A stretch of DNA of 47,134 nucleotides, taken from Streptomyces sp. TRM68367. GTDB taxonomy: Bacteria > Actinomycetota > Actinomycetes > Streptomycetales > Streptomycetaceae. Below, in pieces: positions 25,092 through 33,876 of the stretch. Where the stretch lies: positions 1 to 47,134 of the forward strand of contig NZ_JACTVI010000065.1 of the NCBI RefSeq assembly GCF_014495685.1. Direction: 5' to 3'. A program made the translations under genes and the position numbers. Each line of letters starts with the position of its first letter. The stretch's first letter is position 1. The notes under the pieces are model-generated. The model was given only the letters and a program-made list of their open reading frames with translations. It was not told the DNA's origin and searched no databases.

Positions 25092-26373
25092 GCCGACCGT
25101 GCCCGAACTGCTGGAGCTGGACCGGCGGCACGTGTGGCATCCGTACGGTCCGATGCCCGGCCGTCAGGAACCGCTCGTCGTGGAGTCGGCGAGCGGGGTA
25201 CGGCTCAGGATGGCGGACGGGTCGGGCGAGCTGGTCGACGGCATGTCGTCGTGGTGGTCGGCGATCCACGGCTACAACCACCCGGTGCTCAACGAGGCGG
25301 CGCGCGAGCAGCTCACGCGGATGAGCCACGTGATGTTCGGCGGGCTCACACACGAGCCCGCCGTACGGCTGGCGAAGCTCCTTGTCGACATGTCGCCCGA
25401 CGGTCTGGAGCACGTCTTCCTCGCGGACTCCGGGTCGGTGTCGGTCGAGGTCGCGGCCAAGATGTGCCTGCAGTACTGGCGCTCACTGGGCCGTCCCGCG
25501 AAACAGCGCCTGTTGACCTGGCGCGGCGGCTACCACGGCGACACCTGGCAGCCGATGTCGGTGTGCGACCCCGAAGGCGGGATGCACGACCTGTGGACCG
25601 GCGTACTGCCGCGCCAGGTGTTCGCGGACCCGCCGCCGACGGAGTACGAGGAGTCGTACGCCGAGCACCTGCGGGAGCTGATCGGGCGGCACGCCGACGA
25701 GCTGGCCGCGGTGATCGTCGAGCCGGTGGTGCAGGGCGCGGGCGGGATGCGGTTCCACTCCTCGGCGTATCTGCGGGTGCTGCGCGAGGCGTGCGACGCG
25801 CACGGTGTGCTGCTGGTCTTCGACGAGATCGCGACCGGATTCGGGCGCACCGGTGCGCTGTTCGCGGCGGAGCACGCGGCGGTGACGCCGGACGTGATGT
25901 GCGTGGGCAAGGCGCTGACCGGCGGATACCTGACCATGGCGGCGACGCTGTGCACGTCCCGGGTGGCCGACGGGATCTCGCGGGGCGAGGTGCCGGTGCT
26001 CGCCCACGGCCCCACCTTCATGGGCAATCCGCTGGCGGCGGCCGTGGCCTGCGCCTCGATCGAGCTGCTGCTCGGCCAGGACTGGCTCGCGGAGGTCAAC
26101 CGGATCGAGGCGGGGCTGAGGGAGGGTCTGGCCACCGCCGCGGACCTGCCGGGCGTGACGGACGTACGAGTCCTCGGCGCCATCGGGGTCGTGCAGCTCG
26201 ACCGTGCCCTCGACGACGCGGCCATGAAGGCGGCCACAGACGCCGCCGTACGCGAAGGCGTGTGGCTTCGGCCGTTCCGCGACCTGATCTACACGATGCC
26301 GCCGTACGTCAGCGCCGACGCGGACGTGGCGCGGATCGCGCGAGCGGTGTGCGCGGCCGCGCGAGAAGGATGA
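25084..26373 (+). CDS. bioA: Adenosylmethionine-8-amino-7-oxononanoate aminotransferase
   Basis: A 429-residue class III PLP aminotransferase that makes 7,8-diaminopelargonate with SAM as amino donor. Signature parts: LDRRHVWHPYGPMP (substrate-binding N-terminus typical of BioA), GMSSWWSAIHGYNHP, LLTWRGGYHGDTW, VFDEIATGFGRTG (PLP Asp) and CVGKALTGGYL with lysine about residue 276. Start ATG overlaps the bioB stop. Distinguished from rocD in this window by the HVWHPY and SSWWS motifs. Confidence 0.95.
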   Translation: MPEPTVPELLELDRRHVWHPYGPMPGRQEPLVVESASGVRLRMADGSGELVDGMSSWWSAIHGYNHPVLNEAAREQLTRMSHVMFGGLTHEPAVRLAKLLVDMSPDGLEHVFLADSGSVSVEVAAKMCLQYWRSLGRPAKQRLLTWRGGYHGDTWQPMSVCDPEGGMHDLWTGVLPRQVFADPPPTEYEESYAEHLRELIGRHADELAAVIVEPVVQGAGGMRFHSSAYLRVLREACDAHGVLLVFDEIATGFGRTGALFAAEHAAVTPDVMCVGKALTGGYLTMAATLCTSRVADGISRGEVPVLAHGPTFMGNPLAAAVACASIELLLGQDWLAEVNRIEAGLREGLATAADLPGVTDVRVLGAIGVVQLDRALDDAAMKAATDAAVREGVWLRPFRDLIYTMPPYVSADADVARIARAVCAAAREG

Positions 26374-26386
26374 GCGGGGTGATGAC

Positions 26387-27103
26387 ATGCCGGTCCTGGT
26401 GATCACGGGCACGGGCACGGAGGTCGGCAAGACGGTCGTGACGGCCGCGGTGGCTGCGACGGCGCTGGCGGCGGGCCGGTCGGTGGCCGTGCTCAAGGCC
26501 GCGCAGACAGGCGTACGGCAGGACGAGCCGGGGGACGCCGACGAGGTCGCGCGGCTCGCGGGGACCGTCACGGCAGCCGAACTCGCCCGCTACCCCGAAC
26601 CGTTGGCACCGGCGACCGCCGCACTCCGGGCCGGTCGGGCGCCGGTGCATCCGCACGCGGTCGCGGAGGCAGCAGCCAAGCTGGCCACCGAGCACGACCT
26701 GGTGCTGGTGGAGGGGGCGGGCGGACTGCTCGTACGGTTCGACGCGGCGGGCGGGACACTGGCGGACGCGGCACGGCTGCTCGCGGCGCCAGTCCTCGTC
26801 GTGGCGTCGGCGGGCCTGGGCACGCTGAACACCACGGAACTGACGGCGCGTGAACTGCGCGCCCGGCGACTGGAACCGCTGGGCATCGTGATCGGCAGCT
26901 GGCCCACAGCCCCTGACCTCGCCTCCCGCTGCAACCTCGCCGACCTGCCGGACGTGTCCGGGGCACCCCTGCTGGGCGCGGTCCCCGCCGGCGTGGCTGC
27001 CCTCACCCCGGCCGACTTCCGCGCGTCGGCACCACGCTGGCTGGCACCGCGCCTGGACGGGACGTGGGACGCGGAGGCGTTCCGGGCGCGGGAGGCGCCC
27101 TGA
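26387..27103 (+). CDS. bioD: Dethiobiotin synthetase
   Basis: A 238-residue ATP-dependent carboxylase that closes the ureido ring in biotin synthesis. The P-loop is VITGTGTEVGKTVV (residues 4-17), followed by LKAAQTGV, VLVEGAGGLLV (metal and substrate region) and LNTTELTARELRAR. It ends the operon, 13 bp after bioA. With bioF opposite, the four late biotin genes are all present; no bioC or bioH is nearby, so the pimeloyl precursor must come from elsewhere. Confidence 0.95.
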   Translation: MPVLVITGTGTEVGKTVVTAAVAATALAAGRSVAVLKAAQTGVRQDEPGDADEVARLAGTVTAAELARYPEPLAPATAALRAGRAPVHPHAVAEAAAKLATEHDLVLVEGAGGLLVRFDAAGGTLADAARLLAAPVLVVASAGLGTLNTTELTARELRARRLEPLGIVIGSWPTAPDLASRCNLADLPDVSGAPLLGAVPAGVAALTPADFRASAPRWLAPRLDGTWDAEAFRAREAP

Positions 27104-27149
27104 CGGTTGGGGCGGTGGGCGCCCCGGCAGGGGGTGGCTCCGCGATCCT

Positions 27150-27675
27150 GGCCAGTTCGAGTACACCGGGCCGGCGAAGGCGCCGAAGACGCACTCGGCG
27201 CCGCGGCCGGCGGTGATGTCGAGGATCCGCCCGGCCACGTCCTCCTCGCCGGTGACGGTCGCCTCGGCCGCACCGGCGGCCGACAGCGCGTCCTCCTTCG
27301 CGCGACTGCGGGTGGCGGCGACCGGCACCGCCCCGACCCGCCGGGCGACCTGGATCGCGGCCAGGCCCACGCCGCCGGACGCGGCCGTGAGCACGACCGT
27401 GTCGCCGGCCCACATCCCGCCGGTCTCCACCAGGGCCCCGTACGCGGTCAGGTACGGCATCCACCCTGCGGCACCGCGCACCGCGTCGAGCCCGGCGGGT
27501 CCGGGGCAGCACCGCCGCCGCGGGGACGATCGCGCGTTCGGCGTAGACGCCGTAGTCGTTCATCGAGAAGGGCGGCGGGCACCACGCTCACCGCCTGGCC
27601 GGTCTGCAATCCCGGCACCGGGATCCCCCACCTCCACATTGTCCAGCCGCAGCGCCTCGGGCCCGCCCTCCCAGC
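27150..27675 (-). pseudogene. Decayed zinc-type alcohol dehydrogenase/quinone oxidoreductase
   Basis: Pieces of one MDR-family NADPH oxidoreductase appear in three frames. In transcription order: GGPEALRLDNVEVGDPG (about 27675-27625), then GLQTGQAVSVVPA (another frame, about 27610-27580), then MNDYGVYAERAIVPAAAVLPR (about 27563-27500), then GAAGWMPYLTAYGALVETGGMWAG through VVLTAASGGVGLAAIQVARR and AKEDALSAAG to VFGAFAGP (27475-27165). The cofactor-binding part is intact, but the middle of the N-terminal domain is deleted, at least two frameshifts break it, and the C-terminal third is missing. It sits between bioD and a methyltransferase gene. Confidence 0.8.
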
Positions 27676-27803
27676 TCGTGGAACCGTTTACCTTGACGGC
27701 CGAATGCCGCGCTTCCGGCCCTCAGTTCCCTGGCACGGCAGGGGGTGTGACAGGCCCGCAGGGGGGACAATCGCACAAAGGCCCGCCTCGCGAAGGAGGT
27801 CTC

Positions 27804-28481
27804 ATGCCACTGCGATCCGCCGGTTCCGCCAAGGTGTCGCGGGATGCCGTGCACCATCCGCTGTTCGCCCGTTTCTACGCCCGGATCAGCGTGACCGCCG
27901 AGACCAGGATGGGCATGGCCGGGGTGCGCGAACGGCTGCTGACCGGGCTGTCCGGGCGGGTGATCGAGATCGGTGCGGGCAATGGCCTGAACTTCGCGCA
28001 CTACCCGCGCACCGTCTCCGAGGTCGTCGCCATCGAACCGGAGCGCCTGCTGCGGCAGTTGGCCGTGGAGTCCGCGCTGCGCGCCGGGGTGCCCGTCGAC
28101 GTCGTACCGGGCGCGGCGGAGGCGCTGCCGGTCAAGAGCGAGGCGTTCGACGCGGTGGTGATCTCGCTGGTGCTGTGCAGCGTGCGGGACGTGCAGCGGG
28201 CCCTCGGGGAGGTGCGGCGTGTGCTGCGGCCGGGCGGTGTCGTGCGGTTCTTCGAACACGGCCGGGGCGGCGGCCCCGCCATGACCTTCACGCAGCGCGC
28301 ACTGGACCGCACGCTGTGGCCGAGACTGAACGGCGGCTGCCATCTGGCCCGGGACCCGATCGGCGCACTGCGGCAGGCCGGGTTCGAAATCGGCCCCTAC
28401 CGGCGGATGCTGATGCCCGAGAACGGACCGACGCTGCCGACCTCCTACTGCGTGCTGGGCACGGCCTGGCGGCCCACGTAG
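27804..28481 (+). CDS. Class I SAM-dependent methyltransferase
   Basis: A 225-residue methyltransferase of the UbiE/COQ5-like type. Motif I is VIEIGAGNGLNFAHYP, motif II contains AVVISLVLCSVRD, and the post-motif region is RRVLRPGGVVRFFEH. The C-terminus has NGGCHLARDPIGALRQAGFEI, typical of methyltransferases acting on lipophilic substrates. The substrate is unknown. The ATG at 27804 has AAGGAGGT 5 bases upstream; a much longer upstream frame is not supported. It is not a BioC by motif despite lying near the biotin genes. Confidence 0.85.
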   Translation: MPLRSAGSAKVSRDAVHHPLFARFYARISVTAETRMGMAGVRERLLTGLSGRVIEIGAGNGLNFAHYPRTVSEVVAIEPERLLRQLAVESALRAGVPVDVVPGAAEALPVKSEAFDAVVISLVLCSVRDVQRALGEVRRVLRPGGVVRFFEHGRGGGPAMTFTQRALDRTLWPRLNGGCHLARDPIGALRQAGFEIGPYRRMLMPENGPTLPTSYCVLGTAWRPT

Positions 28482-28527
28482 CCCGGCCCGCACGTCACAG
28501 ACTCCATCCGTCCGCCCCGGCCGTACG

Positions 28528-28902
28528 TCACAGGCTCCACCGGCGCAGCTCCTCCGCGATCTCCTGCACCGACGCCTCACCGCTCTTGACCAACCGGGCC
28601 AGGTCCCGGACCTGCTCGGGCGAGGTGACGACCTTCAGGCCGCTGGCGACGAGGTAGGCGTACGCCACGGCGCAAGCGAACAGGGCGTTGCCGCGCTCCA
28701 GCGCGGGCACGTGGATCAGCAGCTGGAGCAGCGCGGCGGAGCGCTGCTGCGGGCTGTCGTAGACGGGGACGTCGAATATCTCGGCCTCGTGGCGGGCGAC
28801 GGCGGCGACGAGGGCGCCCCAGTCGGTGACCTGGGGGTCCCCCGGTGTCTTCTGCTCGGCGAGCATCAGCAGCCAGGCGAGGTCGATTCTCAGGTTGCTC
28901 AA
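28528..28902 (-). CDS. Fic/Doc-like toxin with degenerate active-site motif
   Basis: A 124-residue helical protein resembling small Fic/Doc toxins (LAWLLMLAEQKTPGDPQVTDWGALVAAVARHEAEIF, then AALLQLLIHVPALERGNALFACAVAYAYL). Active Doc proteins carry HxFxDANKR here. Aligned from its C-terminal side, this protein has P-A-L-E-R-G-N-A-L: only the Gly-Asn pair survives and the His, Asp, Lys and Arg are replaced. It follows a ribbon-helix-helix gene by 4 bases, the classic antitoxin-toxin order. It could use a different chemistry, act without catalysis, or be a regulatory relic. The family assignment is by pattern, not by search. Confidence 0.65.
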   Translation of the reverse strand: MSNLRIDLAWLLMLAEQKTPGDPQVTDWGALVAAVARHEAEIFDVPVYDSPQQRSAALLQLLIHVPALERGNALFACAVAYAYLVASGLKVVTSPEQVRDLARLVKSGEASVQEIAEELRRWSL

Positions 28903-28906
28903 GGGA

Positions 28907-29230
28907 TCAGTGGCCGCCGCGCCTGCCGTCCGCCGGGCCGGCCTTCGGTGGGGTGACCGTGGGCGCGGTGACCTTCGGCGGGGCGACCTGCTCCACCTTC
29001 GGCGTACTCACGGCCGTCTTCTCCGCGCCGAACTCCTCGGCGAAGACGGCCTCGTACTGTTTCATGAAGTCGGCGGCGGCCTCCACGAAGGTATGGCCCA
29101 CCTCGCCGGTGTCCTGCCGGACCAGCTCCTCGATGTACCGGTTGACACTGATACCGCGGGACAGGGCGCGTTCGCGGGCGGCGCGGGCGGTGCCCTCGTC
29201 CACTCTCACGTTCAGCTGGGTCTTCGCCAT
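28907..29230 (-). CDS. Ribbon-helix-helix antitoxin with Pro-rich tail
   Basis: A 107-residue protein. The N-terminal 45 residues are a CopG/Arc-type ribbon-helix-helix: QLNVRVDEGTARAARERALSRGISVNRYIEELV. The middle (FVEAAADFMKQYEAVFAEEFG) is helical and could contact the toxin. The C-terminal 40 residues are an unusual low-complexity tail of Val-Ala-Pro-Pro-Lys units ending in GGH, with no known role. It precedes the Fic-like gene by 4 bases and very likely represses the pair through the repeated GCTAGCACC sites upstream. Confidence 0.82.
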   Translation of the reverse strand: MAKTQLNVRVDEGTARAARERALSRGISVNRYIEELVRQDTGEVGHTFVEAAADFMKQYEAVFAEEFGAEKTAVSTPKVEQVAPPKVTAPTVTPPKAGPADGRRGGH

Positions 29231-29238
29231 ACGTCAAA

Positions 29239-29261
29239 GCTAGCACCCAGACGCTAGCACC
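29239..29261. promoter_or_regulatory. Paired GCTAGCACC sites upstream of the antitoxin
   Basis: GCTAGCACC occurs at 29239-29247 and 29253-29261, exactly 14 bp apart; each contains the palindrome GCTAGC. They lie 9 bases before the antitoxin ATG. Tandem short sites in front of the gene are what ribbon-helix-helix antitoxins bind. Confidence 0.6.
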
Positions 29262-29411
29262 AAAAAGAGGCCCCGCCGGCTCCACCGAGGGAGGTGCGTG
29301 CCCCTTACACCTGCTGGCACCTGGACCCACGGCGGATACCGAGTGTGGGGTGGATCACATTAGGCTCGTGCGGGACAAGAAAGTCAGGACGTTCACACGG
29401 AGGAGGCGGCC

Positions 29412-30308
29412 TTGTCCACACCAGCTGCGCAGCACGCCCCCGGCCTCGCCTCGGCCGACGGGATCGCGGCCCGCGCCCGCGGCCTGACCAAGGCGTACGG
29501 CCAGGGAGAGACGACGGTGCTGGCTCTCGACTCCGTTGACGTGGACATCGTGCGCGGCCGGTTCACCGCGGTCATGGGGCCGTCGGGCTCCGGGAAGTCC
29601 ACGCTGATGCACTGCCTGGCGGGGCTCGACACCGTCTCGGCCGGGCAGGTGTGGCTCGGCGACACCGAGATCACGGGGTTGAAGGATCGTGGGCTGACCC
29701 GGCTGCGGCGGGACCGGATCGGGTTCATGTTCCAGTCGTTCAACCTCATTCCGACGCTGAACGCACTGGAGAACATCACCCTGCCCATGGACATCGCGGG
29801 CCAGAAACCCGACGAGACGTGGCTCGACCAGGTCGTCGACACGCTCGGGCTGCGCGACCGGCTGGGGCACCGGCCGTCGCAGCTGTCCGGCGGCCAGCAG
29901 CAGCGCGTGGCGTGCGCGCGGGCGCTGGCCTCCCGGCCCGAGCTGATCTTCGCGGACGAGCCGACCGGCAACCTCGACTCGCGGGCCGGCCTGGAAGTCC
30001 TCGGCTTCCTGCGCGAGGCCGTCGACCAGCTCGGGCAGACGGTCGTCATGGTCACCCACGACCCGGGCGCCGCCGCCCATTCCGACCTGGTGCTCTTCCT
30101 CGGCGACGGGCGGATCGTGGACGAGATGGCGCGGCCGACGGCGGAAGCGGTGCTGGAGCGGATGAAGCGTTTCGACGTACTCCGCGTGCACGACGACGGC
30201 GGCCCCGCACCCGGCGCGATCCCCCCGGACGCGTCCCTGGGCGGCCCCGGCGGCACCGGTTCCTTCGGCGGCACCCGCCCCTTCGGCGGGAATCCCGGCA
30301 AGGACTGA
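29412..30308 (+). CDS. ABC transporter ATP-binding protein (MacB/LolD type)
   Basis: A 298-residue ATPase. Walker A is MGPSGSGKST, Q-loop FMFQSFNLIPTLNAL, signature LSGGQQQRVACARAL, Walker B LIFADEPTGNLDS and the H-loop VTHD. These are features of the MacB/LolD subfamily that drives FtsX-like permeases. The C-terminal 40 residues are a Gly/Pro-rich extension. The TTG start has GGAGGAGG 7 bases upstream and no better start fits. The permease begins 3 bases after its stop; together they likely export a lipid, peptide or drug, or act mechanically at the envelope. Confidence 0.93.
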   Translation: MSTPAAQHAPGLASADGIAARARGLTKAYGQGETTVLALDSVDVDIVRGRFTAVMGPSGSGKSTLMHCLAGLDTVSAGQVWLGDTEITGLKDRGLTRLRRDRIGFMFQSFNLIPTLNALENITLPMDIAGQKPDETWLDQVVDTLGLRDRLGHRPSQLSGGQQQRVACARALASRPELIFADEPTGNLDSRAGLEVLGFLREAVDQLGQTVVMVTHDPGAAAHSDLVLFLGDGRIVDEMARPTAEAVLERMKRFDVLRVHDDGGPAPGAIPPDASLGGPGGTGSFGGTRPFGGNPGKD

Positions 30309-30311
30309 GCC

Positions 30312-32882
30312 GTGCTGAAGGCGACGCTCAGGAGCTTCCTCGCGCACAAGGGCCGGCTGCTGCTGTCCGCGCTGGCCGTCGTCCTGTCCGTCGCGTTCGT
30401 CGCGGGCAGCCTGATCTTCTCCGACACCGTCAGCCGCACCTTCGACCGGCTGTTCGCCTCGACCGCGGCGGACGTCACGGTCAGCCCGAAGGAGACCCTG
30501 GACGAGCAGCGGGTGTCGTCCGGGCGGACGCCGACCCTGCCGGCCGCGCTCGCGAAGCGGGTGGCTCAGGTCGACGGGGTCGCCGCCGCCCGCGCGGACG
30601 CGGAGGTGCCGGGCATCACCGTCGCAGACGAGGACAACGAGTCGGTGGGCCCGACCACCGGCGCACCCACGATCGGCACCGCCTGGACCCCGAACGAACG
30701 CAGCCCCGTCGAACTCACCTCCGGGCACGCCCCGCGCGGGGACCGTGAGGCGATGCTCGACTCGGAGACCGCCGACCGCAAGGACGTGCGGATCGGCGAC
30801 ACGCTGACCGTGATCGCGCCGCCGGGCTCGTTCAGGGCCGAGGTCGTCGGGATCGTCACGTTCACCACCACCAACCCCGGTGCGGCGCTGGTCTTCTTCG
30901 ACCCGGCGACCGCGCGGACGAAGCTGCTGGGCGATCCGCGGGCCGCCACCAGCATCTCCGTCGACGCCGCGGAGGGCGTCGGCGACGACGAGCTCAAGCG
31001 GCGCGTGGCCGCGGCGGTCGGCACGGACAGCTACGACCTGCGCACCGCAGCCGAGCAGGCCGAGTCCGACGTCGAGCAGCTGGGCGGATTCCTCGACGTC
31101 ATCAAGTACGTGATGGTCGGCTTCGCCGGGATCGCCGTGCTGGTCGGCGTGTTCCTGATCGTCAACACCTTCTCGATGCTGATCGCCCAGCGCACCCGCG
31201 AGCTGGGCCTGCTGCGCGCGCTCGGCGCCGACCGCCGCCAGGTCCGCCGCTCGGTGCTCACCGAGGCGCTGCTGCTCGGCCTGGTCGGCTCCACGCTGGG
31301 CCTGGCCACGGGCATCGGGCTCGCCGTCGGGCTGATCGAGCTGATGAGCCTGCTCGGCATGAACATCAGGTCCGCCGAGATGGTCATCGGCTGGGTGACG
31401 CCCGTGTCGGCGTACGTCGTCGGTCTCGGCGTCACCTTCGTCGCGGCCTACCTCCCGGCCCGGCGCGCGGCCGCCGTGTCGCCGATGGCGGCGCTCGCGG
31501 ACGCCGAGGTCAGCGGCGTCGGACGGCCGCTGCGGCTGCGTGCCGTGGTGGGCGCGGTCGTCGGCGCGGCCGGGGCCGCCGCGCTCGTGGGCTGCGCGGT
31601 CGCCACGAAGACGGCGTCGGCGGCGTCGCTGCTGGGCCTCGGGGTGGTGCTGACCCTCATCGCGACAGTGATCGCGGGTCCGCTGCTGGTGCGGCCGGTG
31701 ATCCGGGTGCTGGGCGGGGCCTTCCCCGCGCTGTTCGGTTCGGTCGGCCGGATGAGCCAGCGCAACGCCCTGCGCAACCCCCGCCGTACCGGGGCGACGG
31801 CCGCGGCCCTGATGGTCGGCCTGGCCCTGGTCGGTGGGATGTCGGTGGCGAGCGCCTCGATGACCAGGTCGTTCGACCAGCAGATCGACAAGACGCTGGG
31901 CGCCGACTTCGTCGTACAGAACAGTCAGTTCGTGCCGTTCCCGCGGGAGGTCACCAAGGCGGTGCAGGAGACGGAGGGCTCGGGTCTCGTCGTGCGGTCG
32001 CGGTTCGCGCCGGTCGCGGTGCGCCTGCCGGACGGTGACCGGGTGGAGACGACCGCCGCGGGCTACGACCCGCAACTCGACGAGGTCGCCAACATCACGT
32101 ACGCGCAAGGAGACAGCGCCGCCGCGCTCGCCGCCGGGCGCATGGCCATGGACCGGGACTTCGCGCGTGACCACGGGGTGCGGGTCGGCAGCACGGTGCC
32201 GGTCGAGTTCCAGGGCGGGCGCACCACCGAGCTGACCGTGGGCGCGCTGACCGACCAGGAGTCCGCCGAGGGCTTCGGCACGCAGGGCGGGATCTACTTC
32301 GGTCTGGCCACGCTGGAGCGGTACGCGCCGGGCGGGCAGGACTCCGTGCTGTACGTCAACGCCGCCTCCGGCACCGGCGCCGACGACCTGCGCGCCAACC
32401 TGGAGCGGACGCTCGACGGCTATCCCCAGGTGCAGGTCCGTGACCTGGCCGACTACAAGCAGCTGGTGCACGACCAGATCGCCGTGCTGCTGTACCTCGT
32501 CTACGCGCTGCTGGGCCTGGCGATCGTGATCGCGGTGCTCGGCGTGGTGAACACCCTCGCGCTGTCGGTGGTGGAGCGCACCCGGGAGATCGGGCTGCTG
32601 CGGGCGATCGGCCTGGCCCGTCGTCAGCTGCGCCGGATGATCCGGCTGGAGTCGGTGGTGATCGCGGTGTTCGGCGCGGTCCTGGGGCTCGCGCTGGGAC
32701 TGGTGTGGGGCGTGTGCACTCAGCAGGTGCTGGCCTTGCAGGGCATGACGGCGTTCGCGATTCCGTGGGGGACGCTCGTCGCGGTGGTGATCGGCTCGGC
32801 GGTGGTGGGTGTCGTGGCGGCGCTGCTGCCCGCGTTGCGTGCCTCCCGCATGAATGTGCTGGCGGCCATCGCGCACGAGTGA
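30312..32882 (+). CDS. FtsX/MacB-like ABC transporter permease, two repeats
   Basis: An 856-residue permease with two FtsX-type units. A first helix (about 16-36) precedes a large external domain (about 40-250). Three helices follow, including YVMVGFAGIAVLVGVFLIVNTFSMLIAQRTRELGLLRALG. A central pair of helices at about 410-460 leads into the second unit, with external domain about 520-720 and IVIAVLGVVNTLALSVVERTREIGLLRAIG. The repeated QRTRELGLLRALG/ERTREIGLLRAIG segments are the coupling motifs. The GTG start lies 3 bases after the ATPase stop. Confidence 0.93.
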   Translation: MLKATLRSFLAHKGRLLLSALAVVLSVAFVAGSLIFSDTVSRTFDRLFASTAADVTVSPKETLDEQRVSSGRTPTLPAALAKRVAQVDGVAAARADAEVPGITVADEDNESVGPTTGAPTIGTAWTPNERSPVELTSGHAPRGDREAMLDSETADRKDVRIGDTLTVIAPPGSFRAEVVGIVTFTTTNPGAALVFFDPATARTKLLGDPRAATSISVDAAEGVGDDELKRRVAAAVGTDSYDLRTAAEQAESDVEQLGGFLDVIKYVMVGFAGIAVLVGVFLIVNTFSMLIAQRTRELGLLRALGADRRQVRRSVLTEALLLGLVGSTLGLATGIGLAVGLIELMSLLGMNIRSAEMVIGWVTPVSAYVVGLGVTFVAAYLPARRAAAVSPMAALADAEVSGVGRPLRLRAVVGAVVGAAGAAALVGCAVATKTASAASLLGLGVVLTLIATVIAGPLLVRPVIRVLGGAFPALFGSVGRMSQRNALRNPRRTGATAAALMVGLALVGGMSVASASMTRSFDQQIDKTLGADFVVQNSQFVPFPREVTKAVQETEGSGLVVRSRFAPVAVRLPDGDRVETTAAGYDPQLDEVANITYAQGDSAAALAAGRMAMDRDFARDHGVRVGSTVPVEFQGGRTTELTVGALTDQESAEGFGTQGGIYFGLATLERYAPGGQDSVLYVNAASGTGADDLRANLERTLDGYPQVQVRDLADYKQLVHDQIAVLLYLVYALLGLAIVIAVLGVVNTLALSVVERTREIGLLRAIGLARRQLRRMIRLESVVIAVFGAVLGLALGLVWGVCTQQVLALQGMTAFAIPWGTLVAVVIGSAVVGVVAALLPALRASRMNVLAAIAHE

Positions 32883-32928
32883 TGGAATCGCGGAAGGCAC
32901 TCAAGTCCCTTGTGGTCGAGGAGAGTTC

Positions 32929-33819
32929 ATGCCGCGTCCGTTCCGCTTCGGAGTCAACCTGCTGACCGCCGCCCCGGCCGACGAGTGGCGCGCCAAGTGC
33001 CGCCGCGCCGAGGAGTTCGGCTACGACGTGATCCTGGTCCCCGACCACCTGGGCATGCCCGCGCCCTTCCCGGCCCTGGTGGCGGCGGCCGAGGCCACCG
33101 AACGCCCCCGGCTGGGCACGTTCGTGCTCAACGCGGGCTTCTGGAACCCGGCGCTGCTCGCCCGCGAGGTCGCCACGACGGACGCGCTCACCGGCGGCCG
33201 CCTCGAACTCGGCCTCGGCACCGGCTACGTACGGGACGAGCACGAGACGGCCGGACTGCCCTTCGGCACCCCGGGCGAGCGGGTGGGCCAGCTGCGGCGC
33301 ACCGTCGAGGAGCTGAACCGGCTGCTGTCCGACGCCGAGCACCAGCCGCAGCCGGTGCAGAAGGCCGGGGTCCCGCTGCTGATCGGCGGCAACGGCGACC
33401 GGATGCTGCGGCTCACCGCCGAGCACGCCGACGTCGCGGCGTTCACCGGAGCGCGGTCGGTGCCGGGGACCTCGGGGCAACTGGCCGCCATCAGCGCCGA
33501 CGAACTCGACGAGCGCGTGGCGCGCTACCGCGAACTGGCGCAGGGCCGCGCGGAGCCGGCGGAGCTGAACCTGCTGATCCAGATGGTGATCACCACGGAG
33601 GACCGCGAGGCCGCGGTCCGGCCCTTCATGGAGTACGCCGCCCCGCACATGACCGTCGATCAGGTGCTGGACCTGCCCATCATGCTGGTCGGCAGCACGG
33701 AGGAGATCACCGCCCGGGTCCTGGCCCTCCGCGAGCGCTACGGCTTCACGTATCTGACCGTCCTGGAGGCATACATGGAGGCCTTCGCCCCGGTCATGAA
33801 GGCGCTGCGGGAGGCCTGA
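32929..33819 (+). CDS. LLM-class (luciferase-like) F420-dependent oxidoreductase
   Basis: A 296-residue TIM-barrel oxidoreductase. Characteristic stretches are RAEEFGYDVILVPDHLGMPAPF, LGTFVLNAGFWNPALLAREVATTDALTGGRLELGLGTGY and LIGGNGDRMLRLTAEHADV, matching the MSMEG-2516-type family, which uses F420 or flavin. The physiological substrate is unknown. The ATG at 32929 is preceded by GAGGAGAG. It follows the permease gene by 46 bases and may be co-transcribed with it. Confidence 0.87.
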   Translation: MPRPFRFGVNLLTAAPADEWRAKCRRAEEFGYDVILVPDHLGMPAPFPALVAAAEATERPRLGTFVLNAGFWNPALLAREVATTDALTGGRLELGLGTGYVRDEHETAGLPFGTPGERVGQLRRTVEELNRLLSDAEHQPQPVQKAGVPLLIGGNGDRMLRLTAEHADVAAFTGARSVPGTSGQLAAISADELDERVARYRELAQGRAEPAELNLLIQMVITTEDREAAVRPFMEYAAPHMTVDQVLDLPIMLVGSTEEITARVLALRERYGFTYLTVLEAYMEAFAPVMKALREA

Positions 33820-33876
33820 CCGTCCGTATCCCGGAATTGCCTGGGCACCGGTGACCCCGCGTGATGTGATCACCGC

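Noticed and set aside
27213..27803. Long 5' extension of the methyltransferase frame
   Set aside because: It runs antisense to the decayed oxidoreductase and lacks conserved sequence; the ATG at 27804 has an excellent ribosome site.
27804..28481. BioC-type malonyl-ACP methyltransferase, given its place near the biotin genes
   Set aside because: The sequence has UbiE-like features and is separated from bioD by a pseudogene; BioC-specific features were not seen.
29355..32900. A 1181-codon open frame on the minus strand opposite the ABC transporter genes
   Set aside because: It is an opposite-strand shadow created by high GC at third positions; its translation is rich in Arg, His and Gln with no domain, while the plus strand carries a clear ATPase and permease.
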